Positions 39,946-51,816 of a DNA stretch of 54,858 nt are shown here, piece by piece; within the stretch, counting starts at the first letter, position 1; the number at the start of each line of letters is the position of its first letter. The stretch lies in assembly GCA_000934385.1 (NCBI GenBank), contig KN880592.1:1-54858 (forward strand), written 5' to 3'. The notes below the pieces were generated by a model, which made no database searches, was not told where the DNA came from, and worked only from the letters and a program-made list of their open reading frames with translations. Made by a program: the position numbers and the translations under genes. This stretch comes from Cylindrobasidium torrendii FP15055 ss-10 (taxonomy: Eukaryota > Basidiomycota > Agaricomycetes > Agaricales > Physalacriaceae).

Positions 39946-42556
39946 TCACACATTCTCAAGAAACTGATTCATACCCCCATACCCATGAGAATCCACCATC
40001 GGCAAACCCAGATTCCCCCGCTCAGCATCCTCGAGCCACATATCCACCTCTTGAAACAGCGTCATGTCCACCTGCGCAGGAATGTCCGAGTCCAGATCGG
40101 GGAACACTTGGTCCTCAACCTTCAGTGTCCTCGGAGGCAGACCATACTATATTGGGTCAAGTACGTATCCTGAAGACGGAGAAGAAAAGCTCCTGGAGTC
40201 ATCCAACGGGGACCGCTGATACGGATCGTCGACAGGTAGCTCTGCGAGTAGTTGCAGCGTACGGCTGATCCCTGGGGTCAGAAAGCTCTCTGGAGATGGC
40301 TGGGACGGCGTACATCATTTCTCCGCAGACAGCATAGTCGTATCTATAAATCTCATTGAGCTTTGCGAGGAGCGAAGATGCAGCGACAGCCTCACCGTAT
40401 TTCCGAGTCTCGCAGCGCGCGCATACATCGATACAGATCCTCCAGGTCATGGCCACTCGGCACATAATCCCCTCGAGCCTGTTTGCGCTTCCGCATATTG
40501 GCAACAAGCACAGTGCCACTGACAAAGGCAGCAACCTAGACATGGATGTCAGCAAGCATTCAGATCAGGCAAGTCTGTACTCACGTTAACGGAGAACAGC
40601 GGGGTCGGCTCCTTTTCCTGTATTCTCTCCAATACTCTGCTGCACGAACGCGCCGCATTGGTACAAATCACCAGCGAGGGTATTGCCTCTGGGCATGGTT
40701 TGTTGATGAACACTCGATGGATCAAAGCCTGCAAGTGATAGTATGTAAGCAGCAAAAGACGTACGGCTCCAGAAAGTGTCGTCTCGGTAGACGGGTCCCA
40801 ACGCACTGTGAATTGGTCAGTACGGTATGCATGGAGAGGTGAACAATGACTGACATGACGATGGGATGCCATTGAACCAGGCGTTAAGCATGGAGTCGAT
40901 AGTAGCCAAACTAACGCCGGGTTGGCTTGAGCCGCTCTTGACAGAAGTTTGGAAAGGATGTATGAGAGCCACGGCCCTCGACATAACGGGGATGAGTCGG
41001 AAAGTATACAACGTGCCAGATATCCGACAAGGCTCTCCCTCTGGCTGCACAAATCCGTTTGACTCTCAGTACACCTCGTCACATTGGACTGGAAGGCGAG
41101 CGTCATAGCTGAATCCAGAAGGTTATTGACGATTCTGAAGCGCAAAGGTAAGGGCTTACTCGCCCTCGTTCAATAAAGCGGGCGTCCGTTATATAGGCAT
41201 GTAGCCCGCTCGTAGAATAGCAATAGCCAAAACAGTCGTTTAGACACCTCGGATTCGATGGTCCTTGGTTCGTTCGATTGGTGCCGATGGAATCCTAGCT
41301 CAACAGCGTATCGCAGTCCCAACCCAATGATCGTCCAGGACGCCATTGGATTTGAGGTTGTGGAGGTGAAGTCCATGAGCAACTGTACATGATCAGCACT
41401 CCTGACATAAAATGAAAGGGCAACGCACGCAGCACACTTGAACATCGTCCACGGTGGGAGGGAGGTGTAATGGTCGTGCCAGTCTTGACGTTTGTGAGAA
41501 GTACTTCCAGCCTGCGGTCCGTCTATCGCGACCATCGAAGAGCACTCGAGGATCCGTCGATTCCCGTGATGCAATGGCGCAGACGAGAAGCACAACGCAG
41601 GCGAAACTTGAATCAACAAGGTGCCGGCCGAGAGCGAGGTCTCGTCGAAAGTGTGGCTGATAGAGGATGGGCAGGTACACGGGTGGTATAGAGAAGTAGA
41701 GGTCAATGAGATTCTGGAGAAGGTCGTCCTCTGGAAAAGAGTATTGAAACATGGGTGACGGATTTTCCTCCCACTAAAGCAAGTCAGCTATGGCTACTTG
41801 ATGGGCACAAGAACGCACTATTGGTCTGGTACGCGGTGGTAACGGTGGAGTGCCTGGATCTTGTAGGTTGTCCGTGCCCATGCCCATGAACGATAACCCG
41901 CTCGAGGACCCGAAATATCGCCTGGAGTGTCCGCCCAGATTCATATCCTGGATCGTGCTCGCAAGCTCCTCGTCTGTTGTTGCGACATCGTCTTCATAGC
42001 TTGTGGGCAATGAATCGGCCATTGTTTCCAGGTTCTGGGCAGCACTGTCACACATATAAGTTCTCTGATGGACGACCACTGCGAAGCACGCACCGGCATC
42101 GGTCCAGTTCATTTTGCAGTTCATTAACCTTGCTTTCCAACTCTATAACCCTCCGAGTACTAGACTTGCGTTAAAGCGTCCGATCTGAGTCCAATTGAAG
42201 ATAAGTCGCACTATTTCCCCGGGTCGCGGTCCTGGGGAAGTGTAAATGGGAAGGAACGCATATCCATGTACCAAGACGCGCCTTGACCGGGACCTCGGTG
42301 CGGATGCATTCAACGCCAATGGATGAGCAGCTGCTGCAGTGTCCATCCTGGCGCTGTGTTCTGTCGCCTGCCAATGTCAGGATGGGATACAACTCAACGT
42401 GGATGTAAAGCACATTTTACTGTAGGCCAGTGAGTTTTGAAGAGTTCATGATTGCCGAAGTGGATGACCTTTTCGTCGTTTGCAGGTATCACAAGATCCT
42501 CTGTGTCGCGTCCTGATTGGATTATGGTTGGGAGTATGGTTCAAAATCGACACCAT
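39946..42556 (-). pseudogene. Zn2Cys6 transcription factor with frameshift and in-frame TGA
   Basis: Fungal-specific transcription factor. Start ATG at 42556 (MVSILNHTPNHN). The zinc cluster, rebuilt over three exons, is C22-x2-C-x6-C-x14-C-x2-C-x6-C57 (CDTCKRRKVKC ... CSSCSSIGVEC), followed by a coiled coil (RRVIELESKVNELQ), the fungal-trans domain (TAGWKYFSQ, WTIIGLGLRYAVELGFHR, RLFWLLLFYERATCLYNGRP) and the conserved C-terminal half (LRWDPS, YYHLQALIHR, SLVICTNAARSC, VAAFVSGTVL). Lesions: at the CCC run 41180-41182 one base is missing relative to the reading that continues as LLNEGDYDARLPV, and a TGA at 41066-41068 replaces the family Trp in DEYW. Two lesions in a conserved gene suggest a disabled allele or pseudogene; sequence error cannot be excluded. 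The 31-nt intron 42368-42398 is unusually short. Confidence 0.7.
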
Positions 42557-44189
42557 GAAAGTCAACTTCTAAGAGAGAGGATCAAGTCGCGATCAATTTG
42601 GAACCATCCCGGGCCGTCACGAGCGCTCAGCGCTGCGAATTAAATTGAATCAATGGCCGGTGAAAAGGCTGGCAGGATTTTCCCGTCTGAAGCGTCGAAC
42701 AAGACATTTGTTTCCAAAACATGGCATGCATGTTGAATCGATCATCTTCATTGTATTCAAATCCACATCGGCCCGAGGTCCGACTCTGCCACTGCAACCA
42801 CCATGATCAGACCATGATAACCTCTGTATCGAAATCTGCTATGACTCAAGCATTGAGGATACGGACAACACATTCGTATATGCACTCACGACCCTTTTTC
42901 TCTCGGACTCGGAGGGCGGCTGGCAATCAAATCTTTGTGAACATTTTAAATTGCAGTCCACGCAGACGTGCAGTTGTGTCAACTTCTCTGTGCCTCTTGC
43001 CCATCGTTTCCTTCGCCTGAGAAGTATCCAACTTTGTAACTGCCCTCACTTCCAATTGTGCTTCTCTGGATGTTTTATGTCAAGAACCCAGAATGCCGTG
43101 CAAGTCAAGCCAACCAAAGAAATGAAGATTTATCAATTCTATGTGCAGCAGCCACAGTAGTAGGCGATACATCCACCGGGGTGTAAACGTCCTTGCCTGT
43201 CCAAATGGTTCCACAAATACAGTTCGATGGAACACGCAACCTCCCGTGCAATGACTGCTCAGTGTTTGGAGCCCTGCGAGACCGGCGCCGTAGCATACAG
43301 GCCGATATAGGGACTCGCAGAAATATATGTTATCAATCATGTTTCGATCGTCCCATTGTTCTCACTCGGTGCGGGCTACTCCAAAGACAACCTCGAGACT
43401 GCTCTTGAATTTGGTCCAATGAAGTGCGGCTCAGATTCACCTCATGACGAGTCTATGCACGTTAGGGAAGCGCCCTGGCTGGGAGCCCCAACTGTAGTCT
43501 CCAGCTAAGTCACTCTTCGCGTGCTTGATCGAGTGGCACAAGTACTGAGAACGCATCTTACTGTGCGCCACAATGTAATTCATGGGGCAAAGCGACAACC
43601 CGACACTTGAGGAAATGGAAAAATGAGAGATTCTTTTGAATGAAGGCGGCTGGAAATATTCTCCGAACGCGATTCATGATAGCTATAGAGAAGCGAGGCA
43701 AATGCGCAGTGGAAACACAGAGTGTGAACTTCAGTGGCCGTCGTAGCACGGGCATGGATCCCCGCAACGCAACACAAGGATTCTGAAATTGCACAAGGCT
43801 CGAGTTGGGTATGAACGACGGGCTTAGCGCGGAGTCGCGGACTGGAGAATGACTGCAGGTATGTTTGAACTTTGCACCATCGATGGGCGTCAAAATCAGC
43901 GCTCTGAACTCTGCCTCGCAGTGTTGAGGCTGTGAGGCAGGATGCATACCAGCATCATACGGAAGAATGGGTCCGCCGGAGGTGTTTACAAGGCGCGGCA
44001 GGCATGCGCCACAAGCGTGAGCCTCGAAATCTTGGAGCCCGGCAAGGAGCTGACATAAGCGCGATCAGGGAAGCTTTCTGCAACGGCAATCGCGACAGAC
44101 CTCAAAGCTTCCACGACGACGAGACATCGTATTGCCGCATACATCTGTGCCCGACGAACTGGACCGCCGCCGCCGAGCCGACCGCCGCC
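42557..44189. other. Long intergenic region upstream of SMI1
   Basis: 1.6 kb without a convincing gene, RNA or repeat on either strand; the longest such gap in the window. The open frames here have no recognisable domain and no consistent splice structure. It may hold a long regulatory region for SMI1 or an unrecognised noncoding gene. Confidence 0.4.
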
Positions 44190-46168
44190 ATGAACTGGTT
44201 CAGCTCCATTTTCAGCCCTGCTAGTAGCCCTCCCCAGCAGTCGCGCCGAGGGCAGGCAATGTCGTCTACAAACCATGCATTTTCGCTCCCCACGTCGTCT
44301 CCAGCGTTCTCGCAAGTTCCACCAGACACCCCGGATCCGGATACAGCCGCGTCCGCCATGTTCAGTTATCCACCGCCCAGTCCAACCGGTTATGGCTACA
44401 CGCCGACATCGTGAGTGGCTGCGCCGGACTGGTTTGGACTAGATGTTGACAGTCTTGTGCAGCGCTGGTGGTCCATCTCGGCGCTCATCGCTACTCCCCT
44501 TGCATCATGACCAGCTGCACACCGCGTTTGCGCCAGCGTCGTCATACACACCCCCCGCGGTGTCCTGGAACCGCATCAAAGCTTGGCTCGCCCGAGAGTA
44601 CCCTGAGCTGGGTGATACGCTTAACTACGGGATCTTGCCTCAGGATTTGGCAGCTGTTGAGCAACAATTCGGGTTCGCCCTCCCACCCGTCGTTCGCGAA
44701 TCATATCTCGCCGTGGATGGCCAAGAGCCCGAATCGGCCGCCGGTTGCAGTGAAGGCCTCTTCTTTGGACTCAGTATCCTCCCGCTGGACGATGTCTACG
44801 AAGAATGGCGCTTTTGGCGCGAAGTGGACGATGATCCAGCCACCGGGGCAAACACACGTCTGCGTGCCTCCATGCAATCCCTGCCGCCAAATTGGATTAA
44901 ACGCGAGTACTCTTCGCGTGGATGGATTCCGCTTATTGCAGATAAGGCCGGCAACTATGTAGGCGTCGACCTCAGCCCAGGCGAAAGTGGTGTCCAGGGC
45001 CAAGTTATCGTTTTCGGCCGCGACTTCGACACGAAGGTGGTTCTCTGGAACGGTGATGGTCCCGTTGGATGGTCAAAGTGGCTAGCCGCTTTTGCGGACG
45101 ACCTCGAGGCGGGTGAAGGATTTGAAATTGGTCAACCCGAAGGCAGCGACGATGGCGAGGACGACATTGGATACGAAAGCTATTATTACGATGGAAGCGG
45201 TACTACGGGAGACGGTGGTGGGAACAGCAATGCTGCCACCGGTCTGCGCCTCACTGGCGAATACAAAGGGTGGAGTGTGCTTGAAGCCTGGGCGGACAAG
45301 AGTGTGCGCAAATGGTTCGATAGCGGTGTAATCTCACAGGAGGAGGCAGAGGAGCCACCGATGTCTCCTACAAAGAGCAAGGTACGTGTTCCGCGTCTCC
45401 ATCTTACGTATTCTAACCGCCGCACAGGCGCCTGAGAACAGCCTTGACATCCTGGATGTTACCCAACCGGCCGCGGCGGAAATCCCGATCCCCGTTCTAG
45501 GTGATTATGATGGCTCGGAGAGCTCTATTTCTCCCGCACCACGCCGCAGCGACTCGACGCTCACTACGCCGACGGCACGCAAACCGTCAGCAAATCTGCC
45601 GACTATTTCGGTCACGAAACCTCCTGCCCCATTACCTGTTGAGCTCCCCACGCCTCGCGACTTGACCTCGTTGCCCTCGCCACCGGATTCCACACACTCT
45701 TCATTCGAGGATATTGAATCTGGCCGCAGCTCACGCCACCAGGCAGAGCCGTCTGCAAGACAATCCGGTCATCCACTCCGCCAAGATTCGGAAGCTAGTG
45801 AAGGTGTACCCGAAGCACCTCTGCTACCAGCGACGCCACCAGAATCCACGACCAGGATATCACCACCAATAGATATCCCGGACCTTATGTCAGACGCGAC
45901 ACCGCTTGATGAACCACTTGTGGAGACCGAGCCAGACAACGGTACAGGTATTCGTCTTGTCGGTGGTGGTGGGGTGGTAGGCGTAATGTCGGAGGAGCCT
46001 GAGGAAGAAGAATCTACGCCGGAGCCAGAGTCGACCTCGACGGCAGAGACCCCGGAGGTCACAGAGAAGAAGCACAAGAAGACAAAGAGCAGCATTGCGT
46101 CTCTAGGAAAGGTGTTGGGCGGAAAGAAGAAAAAGGACTCTACGAGTGAAGCTGCGGACTCGAATTGA
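44190..46168 (+). CDS. SMI1: SMI1/KNR4-like cell wall integrity regulator
   Basis: Homologue of yeast Smi1/Knr4, which coordinates 1,3-beta-glucan synthesis with the cell-integrity MAP kinase Slt2. Exons 44190-44410, 44463-45381 and 45428-46168 give 626 aa. Residues 1-100 are Ser/Pro-rich; the SMI1_KNR4 domain (about 105-240) carries WNRIKAWLAREYPELGDTL, GLFFGLSILPLDDVYEEW, RGWIPLIADKAGNYVGVDL, and QVIVFGRDFDTKVVLW. The C-terminal 300 residues are disordered, rich in Ser, Pro, Asp and Glu (with GYESYYYDG), ending in a Lys-rich tail GKVLGGKKKK. Start chosen at the first ATG giving MNWFSSIFS; the context is CCGCCATG. Such intrinsically disordered flanks are typical in this family. No regulation visible. 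Confidence 0.9.
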
Positions 46169-47359
46169 TTGCATAGTACTCGGTCGGGACGTTTCCTCAC
46201 TCTAAGTCGTATTTACTCACCTATATCCTTCCTTGAACGTTCCTTACGCGAATGTACGTCGGCTGGTACCCTTCCAATTGCTCATCTCTTTCGCACGGCC
46301 GCAACCCTCTTAGACGCGTCTCGTTTTTGTGTATTCTCACAGCAGCAGCGCTAGCACTGTACTTACCTTCGCTTCTATACCCGCACGCATCTTCGTAATC
46401 TCGGACGAATAATGCAGTAAAATAGCATCGGAACAAAGCTTCAATGGATTACTTTCCTACATACATACACGTTAATAGGATTCTGGCCTCGAGTTTGGGT
46501 ATTTAAGCAGCCGTATACTGCTGCGCTACTACGTATGGTACATGCAGGCTTTACCAACGCTCTATGGACATGCGATGAATCTGAGTTGTGCCGTTGTAAG
46601 ATTCTGTGAAGTACAGCCTTGTCTGTAACGGGTGCATAAATGCACACAGTCTTGCACGCTACGTCCGAAAACAAGATAGTTGGACATGTACATGTACATA
46701 TCGTGTGCCACTCACCTGGAGGTGCTGCAGCAAGAACTGAGGATTCAATCCTTTATTCGAATGAACATATGTATCTGAGAGGACTTACCGAGCTGTGTTT
46801 TTAATATTATTGTGTGCCAGCAAAAACCTGAGGGCGAGCAGCGTGCTTATGCGAACCATGGGTGTCATCATTGAAACATTGTAGTACTCTTGAAAGCTCC
46901 AGCCATCAGCGCAGAAGGTTGTATTTGTATGTATTCAACGAGATTCACGTTCATGGACCCTTCAGGTTGTCAGTGTGATTGTAGTTGAAATTAAGACTAA
47001 GTTTTAAACTTGAGCTGATGTCTGGTCGAGGCATCTGATCCCTGATCATTGATCATTGATGGGCGCCACACCTGGGTTGACAAGTCCCCTCATCATCATA
47101 TGAATCTGCTTTGCCTCAGGCGACCCAGCTCGAATGCCAACAACAACAAACTACGCGTAACAAAACTGTGCAAGGGATCTAATGACAATTGCGACAACCC
47201 TGCTCGTTCGACTATCCTCGCAAGCCTAGTAGACGATCTTACTACCTGGCGGTCGGCGCGAAGACAGTATGCCAATTTCAACGTACCAGCTCAGCTTCGC
47301 TGAACACCTGGATCCGACAATAATGCTGTTCGAATGTCTCGCGGCCTCAAAGTGATCAC

Positions 47360-47394
47360 TCTTTGTCCATGGACCGGGTCTTTGTCCATGGACC
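47360..47394. repeat. Paired 16-bp direct repeat upstream of the coiled-coil gene
   Basis: TCTTTGTCCATGGACC occurs at 47360-47375 and again at 47379-47394, period 19. The inner GTCCATGGAC is a perfect palindrome. It is about 130-160 bp before the ATG and 40-70 bp before the TATA box, so it is a candidate dimer-binding site. Confidence 0.6.
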
Positions 47395-47429
47395 CATCAT
47401 CAAAACAATGAACACCATCTTCTTTCCTT

Positions 47430-47437
47430 TATATAAA
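47430..47437 (+). promoter_or_regulatory. TATA box of the coiled-coil gene
   Basis: TATATAAA about 84 bp upstream of the ATG at 47521. Confidence 0.5.
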
Positions 47438-47520
47438 GTACAAGCGGCCTCTCGCGGGAAAAGAACGCGACCTCTACCACCAGCAACACAAGCTCAAACC
47501 CACCATCCATCCGCCCGAAT

Positions 47521-49218
47521 ATGCCTCCTACAAAATCTGCCTGGCTTGACTGGCACGTACGTACGCGCACTATAACCAAGAATTTGTGGCCGACCGTTGC
47601 ACAGAACCTAAAACCGTACTCCCGCAGAGGAAAAGGAGAAGGGCAGACGATGATGGCCTCGGTGCGCTTATAGTCTTGACTCCCTTCACCTTGCTGATTT
47701 GGCTGTACAGTCTGTGTTTAAACGAAAAGAAACAACGAACGCTACCTGCATGTGTATTGTGGCGACTCAGGCAGAGATTACTGCAGCGAAGAACACTCAG
47801 CTTTTGCTGGCCCGGATACATTCTGGAGAACGCTCGCTAGCGGATGAGAAGGCGAAACTGGCTGATCAGCGCAAGATGAACTCGGCGATTCTGCAAGAGC
47901 TGGAAAGCTCGAAGACGAAGATTGCGCACCTCGAGCAGAGTGAAGAGAGATTGTTCCAGCAGGTCGCTGTAACTGAACGGCGGAGGGAGGATGCACAAGA
48001 GCGACTGGACTCGACAATAGAGGAGATGGATCTCCTGCGCGATAGGATTGGGGAGTTGGACACCAAGGTGATTAATTTCAGCATCGATACTACCCCATGC
48101 TAATCTCTCCTCTTCAGCACGCTAGAATACAAGACGAGCTAGACCGCGTATGCTCAGAACGTGATTTGCTTCTTCAGCGACCATTCTACGATAGCGAGTG
48201 CGTTGCACAGGCAGAAGCCAAATATGCCGCTATGGAATGCCGTGTGAGGGAAATGGAGACGGGAGATATCTGTGTTCAACGGAAGCTGCAGGCTTTCAAG
48301 GGGTTCGCATTCATCGTTCTATCGCTACTCGTCTCAACAGCAAGAGCTTCCGCCATCCCACCTTTTGTCAACGACCAGATACCAAGAATATGCGAAATGG
48401 CCGTACGTCTGGGCATCGACCTGAACAGCTGTACGAATCTCGGCCGGGATGGATGGACCCAAGGACCGACGAACAACATGGCGGCTGCAATCAACGAAGT
48501 GGATGCCCTATCCCGTCTGGCATCTTCGCGTCAACAGGGAACCTTCATACAGTCTATCTTCGATGGAGGGGTATACCAGGCTCAGCTAGCTTCGACGAAC
48601 GGTAATGGAGGTGGCCAATGCCAGGTCTATACCTCGGACGGCAGCGCAAGCCCCGGATACCAGAACCTTACCCAAGCCAACCACTTCTGCGAAACCACCG
48701 CATTGAATACCCAGCCAACTTTCATCGGTATCAGTGTTCAAGAGCCCCTCGAACCGAAAGTGAACAGTACGCCATCATCGGACAGCGTACCGTTTGGCCA
48801 GCAAACTCCCACCGATACCCAATCCAACATTGGGGTCAGCACCACTGGTGCTACTCTCAGTCAGGGTGACGAACATATGAATGCGGAATCGAGCACGGGG
48901 ATTGTCAATAACGACAGCATACCAAGTCAGCCACAGACTATCACATCGACCACAAGGGCGCTGCCCACCGCAAACGCTTCTCGACCTCGCGGCGTTCCCG
49001 TAACTGCGCCGCCCGTCAACTTCAGCCCTACCACTACTACCACACAGCCCACACCCACCGAGGATAAACCACCCCGGAAGCTCACCAGCGACGAGGAATG
49101 GATGCTAGCTATGGGTATCGATGCCAAGGACCTTGCGGACCTAGCGAAGCAGCAGGCAAAGATTGAGGACCGCTCGCACCCAGAGGACCGACCTATTCCT
49201 GCTGCCAAACCCGCCTAG
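47521..49218 (+). CDS. Unrecognised coiled-coil protein with a hydrophobic segment and S/T-rich tail
   Basis: Family not recognised. Exons 47521-47556, 47605-47661, 47711-48067 and 48118-49218, all phase 0, give 516 aa. N-terminal half (about residues 50-210) is a long coiled coil (KLADQRKMNSAILQELESSK; EERLFQQVAVTERRREDAQE; a second part after the third intron). Around residue 215-235 is a hydrophobic stretch (GFAFIVLSLLVSTARASAI) that could be a membrane segment, followed by an Asn/Ser/Thr/Pro-rich C-terminus with several N-x-T sequons and a final acidic-basic stretch. Start is chosen by the ATG after a TATA box; the first two exons are the weakest part. An alternative is that the C-terminal half is a separate gene with its own start, but the frame is continuous. 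Confidence 0.55.
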
Positions 49219-49883
49219 ATATCTGCATGGCACGCCTGCTTTAGCGGAAGGCCAATACATACTAGAGGATCCGTCCTTCAGGTGGCTACCTAAGTAGCGC
49301 TAAAAGGATGGGTAAGGGTGTATGCATCCTTGCGACTGTGCTCGGAGCTTAGCTGTCCCATTCTGTACTCATATACGTGTAGATACATAGTACATATATT
49401 TCTTCACTGTACAGGCCATGGCACTTCGCGGAATTACAATGGATGGGCGCACTCGCTGACCGTGTGCGGGACTCCTGGCCGCCCTTGGTTTTGTTCTTTC
49501 ATCTGCTATTCTTTCAACGGCTGCATTGGTGCTTCGCCCGTTGCGGCACGGTTGCGCTCTACCAAAGAACCATAGTTTCAAGTGTACACCCGTAGTATAT
49601 ACTCATTGGACTTGTTCAAGTTGACGACGCGCTGGATTAGGTTTCTGTTCATATGTGACCCAACAATTCAGAGGGCTTTCGAGCGAACCCGCACATCAGG
49701 ATTTCGCAGAAAGTAGACGATATTATACATCTACCAATATCACTGATAATGTAGCGTATAAGACAATTGATAACCCAATGTAGATGAAGCTTAAGGAAGA
49801 TCCAATATTCAATGTCGAAGGCTCGGTGATTGCCGAACCATCTTACAGAGAACCATCACACTCGCAACACACTCACCTCGACT
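49219..49883. other. Intergenic with promoter block of F-box gene 4
   Basis: About 665 bp. Positions 49822-49859 form a 38-bp block nearly identical (two mismatches) to 51853-51890 before F-box gene 5, containing CGGTGATTGCCG, i.e. CGG-N6-CCG, a spacing known for some zinc-cluster regulators. No gene seen. Confidence 0.45.
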
Positions 49884-51728
49884 ATGAGTACGTCAAGCTT
49901 TTTCGAAAAATGTTGAATACCACTGAAAGACGATTCCTTAGCTTGTGAACGATGCGGATTATCAACAAAAAGACCTGCAAGAACTGTCGAGAATCCCACA
50001 CCCTTTCCAGAATACTTTGGCCAGAACGTGTGCGTTGAGCCGGCCACTGCGGGGCGTGTTGTTGCCGACTTCCTCTACAACGCAAAAAAGGAGGAGGAGG
50101 AAATGGCATCCGATATACGAACGCTGGAAGCATCGCTGGCGCAGATGAAGGCAGAGCACGCTGCAGCCAAGGTGTTCATCGCCAAACACGAAGCCCTGCT
50201 CTCGCGTGTCCATCGGCTTCCCAACGAGATACTAGAGCAAATATTCCTCTTCTTGCCTGCTGCATTCAACATGTCAACTATCCCTTTCAAGTCGCGAGGC
50301 GATTTCGATAAGTGGCACATCACTTGGGTCTGTCGACAATGGCGCTCTGTAGCGATTCAGGCCACCCAGCTTTGGAATCGTATAAGCCTTGGGGATAGAA
50401 ATCACGCAGAAGACAATATCTCATCCCTGCTTGAGCTTAGTCTTTCCCGAACGCGTGGCTTGCTTCCTCTCTTCTTGGACATCTCGACAGGCCAGATGAG
50501 AGCAACATATGCCATAATCCTCAAGTACGCCGCACACATTCGGTTCCTAAAATACAGAATCTATCATGAAGAGCGCGGGATACCTGACGACTTAGAAGGA
50601 CACTTCGAGTCGCTGCAGGAGCTCGAGGTTGTTGTTGACTGCGAGCGGGGACTCTTTGACGAACAAGGCCCTATGTATTCGGATACCGAACATGACGAAT
50701 TCGAACTCTCTTTGGACGAGTACCTTTCGCGTTTTCGACTATGCACCTCGTTGGAAGTCTTGGACCTCAGGATCAATACACACTCCAACGGCGGATATGC
50801 ATCGCACGTTGATGTTACACCCAAGGACGTGCGATTCCCATGGCATAGCCTGCGTGTCTTTAGACTTCGTGTGGAAGACCAATGTTTTTTCCCACTACCC
50901 GATATTCTTGCGGCCTGCCAAACGCTCGAAACCCTGGTAGTTGATGGATATAAAGGAACCCGGTTCGACGAGGAAAGCGACGTTCTGGTGCTTCCCCGAT
51001 TGACCTATGTTCGACTAACAAACAGTCTATATGTTACCACATTGCCTACCTTCAACGTCCCCTCATTGCGAACACTTTGTCTGGAGGGATCTAATAGCAA
51101 CTTTAATGCCCCGGGACCCTCCTCCCTCTTCCATTCTCCTCATCGCTTGTCCACGCTACGTCTCCGGTTATCCGATATATTGGTGCAATGGAAGTGGAAG
51201 AACATTGTGGTCAAGATGCAGCAGCCACTACGTCGCCTTCAACTGCAGATGGGTAGGCCGAATTCCGGCAAGCGTCCCTATTTCCCCTCTGGCCAACCCG
51301 CTCCTGTGCTCCCTCTGGCGCGGAAAGTCAGGCTTGATTTTCCCTGCCATATTGAAGGCAGATTCGAGGAACTCATACCCTGGGTTCGATGTGGTGACCA
51401 TCTAGAGTCGTTGACCCTTGTGTTCAGAGAATGGGACTCTGCACAGATTCGCCAGGACTGCTACAATACCTGGAGGGAGGATGAGGCCGACTGTGAATTT
51501 CCCACTTATGATGAGGCGGAGGAGTGGGCAGAGCAGAGGCTGGTTGCGTCGGACTTTATTTCCCAGCTTAAATCGCTTGCTTCCACCGGAGTCACTGTTG
51601 AAATGATTCTACAAGAGGCAGATGGTTCGTCTGCAATGCTTTCCAACATATATACCTGACTTTAGTTTGTTTATCGCACAGGTTTGGAGGTTCGCACGGA
51701 GGATTATTACCTTAACGACCAAGTTTGA
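49884..51728 (+). CDS. F-box-like protein, subfamily B, copy 1
   Basis: Exons 49884-49887, 49930-51624 and 51682-51728 give 581 aa. The first exon is only ATGA; the 42-nt intron lies directly after the start codon plus one base. Predicted N-terminus MNDSLACERCGLSTKRPA has a CERC pair. Next come the conserved PTPFPEYFGQNVCVEPAT and a coiled coil (KKEEEEMASDIRTLEASL), F-box-like RLPNEILEQIFLF (about residue 98), WVCRQWRSVAI, leucine-rich sequence, and a last exon ending DGLEVRTEDYY. The last exon is supported by an equivalent one in copy 2. It differs from subfamily A in the N-terminal block but has the same plan: Cys pair, coiled coil, F-box, leucine-rich repeats. An SCF adaptor role is inferred. 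Confidence 0.8.
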
Positions 51729-51816
51729 ACCAGGTTTAGCAGAAAGCGGGCAATAGTCTAAGTACATATACACATACTGATCAATAGTCTATATGTAGAG
51801 CCGTTTTATGAAACGA

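Larger units (their letters stand above)
46169..47520. other. Intergenic region between SMI1 and the coiled-coil gene
   Basis: About 1.35 kb without a supported gene. Contains a direct repeat of TGATCATT near 47042-47058, the paired elements at 47360-47394 and the TATA box at 47430-47437. Confidence 0.35.

Noticed and set aside
41170..41706. Alternative frame KRQDWHDHYTSLPPWTMFKC as exon of the zinc-cluster gene
   Set aside because: The other frame (QTSRLARPLHLPPTVDDVQVC) continues GWKYFSQ without gap and joins LLMDF through a canonical 46-nt intron.
43558..43947. 130-codon open frame on the minus strand in the long gap
   Set aside because: No domain, no splice partner, no start context; chance open frame in GC-balanced DNA.
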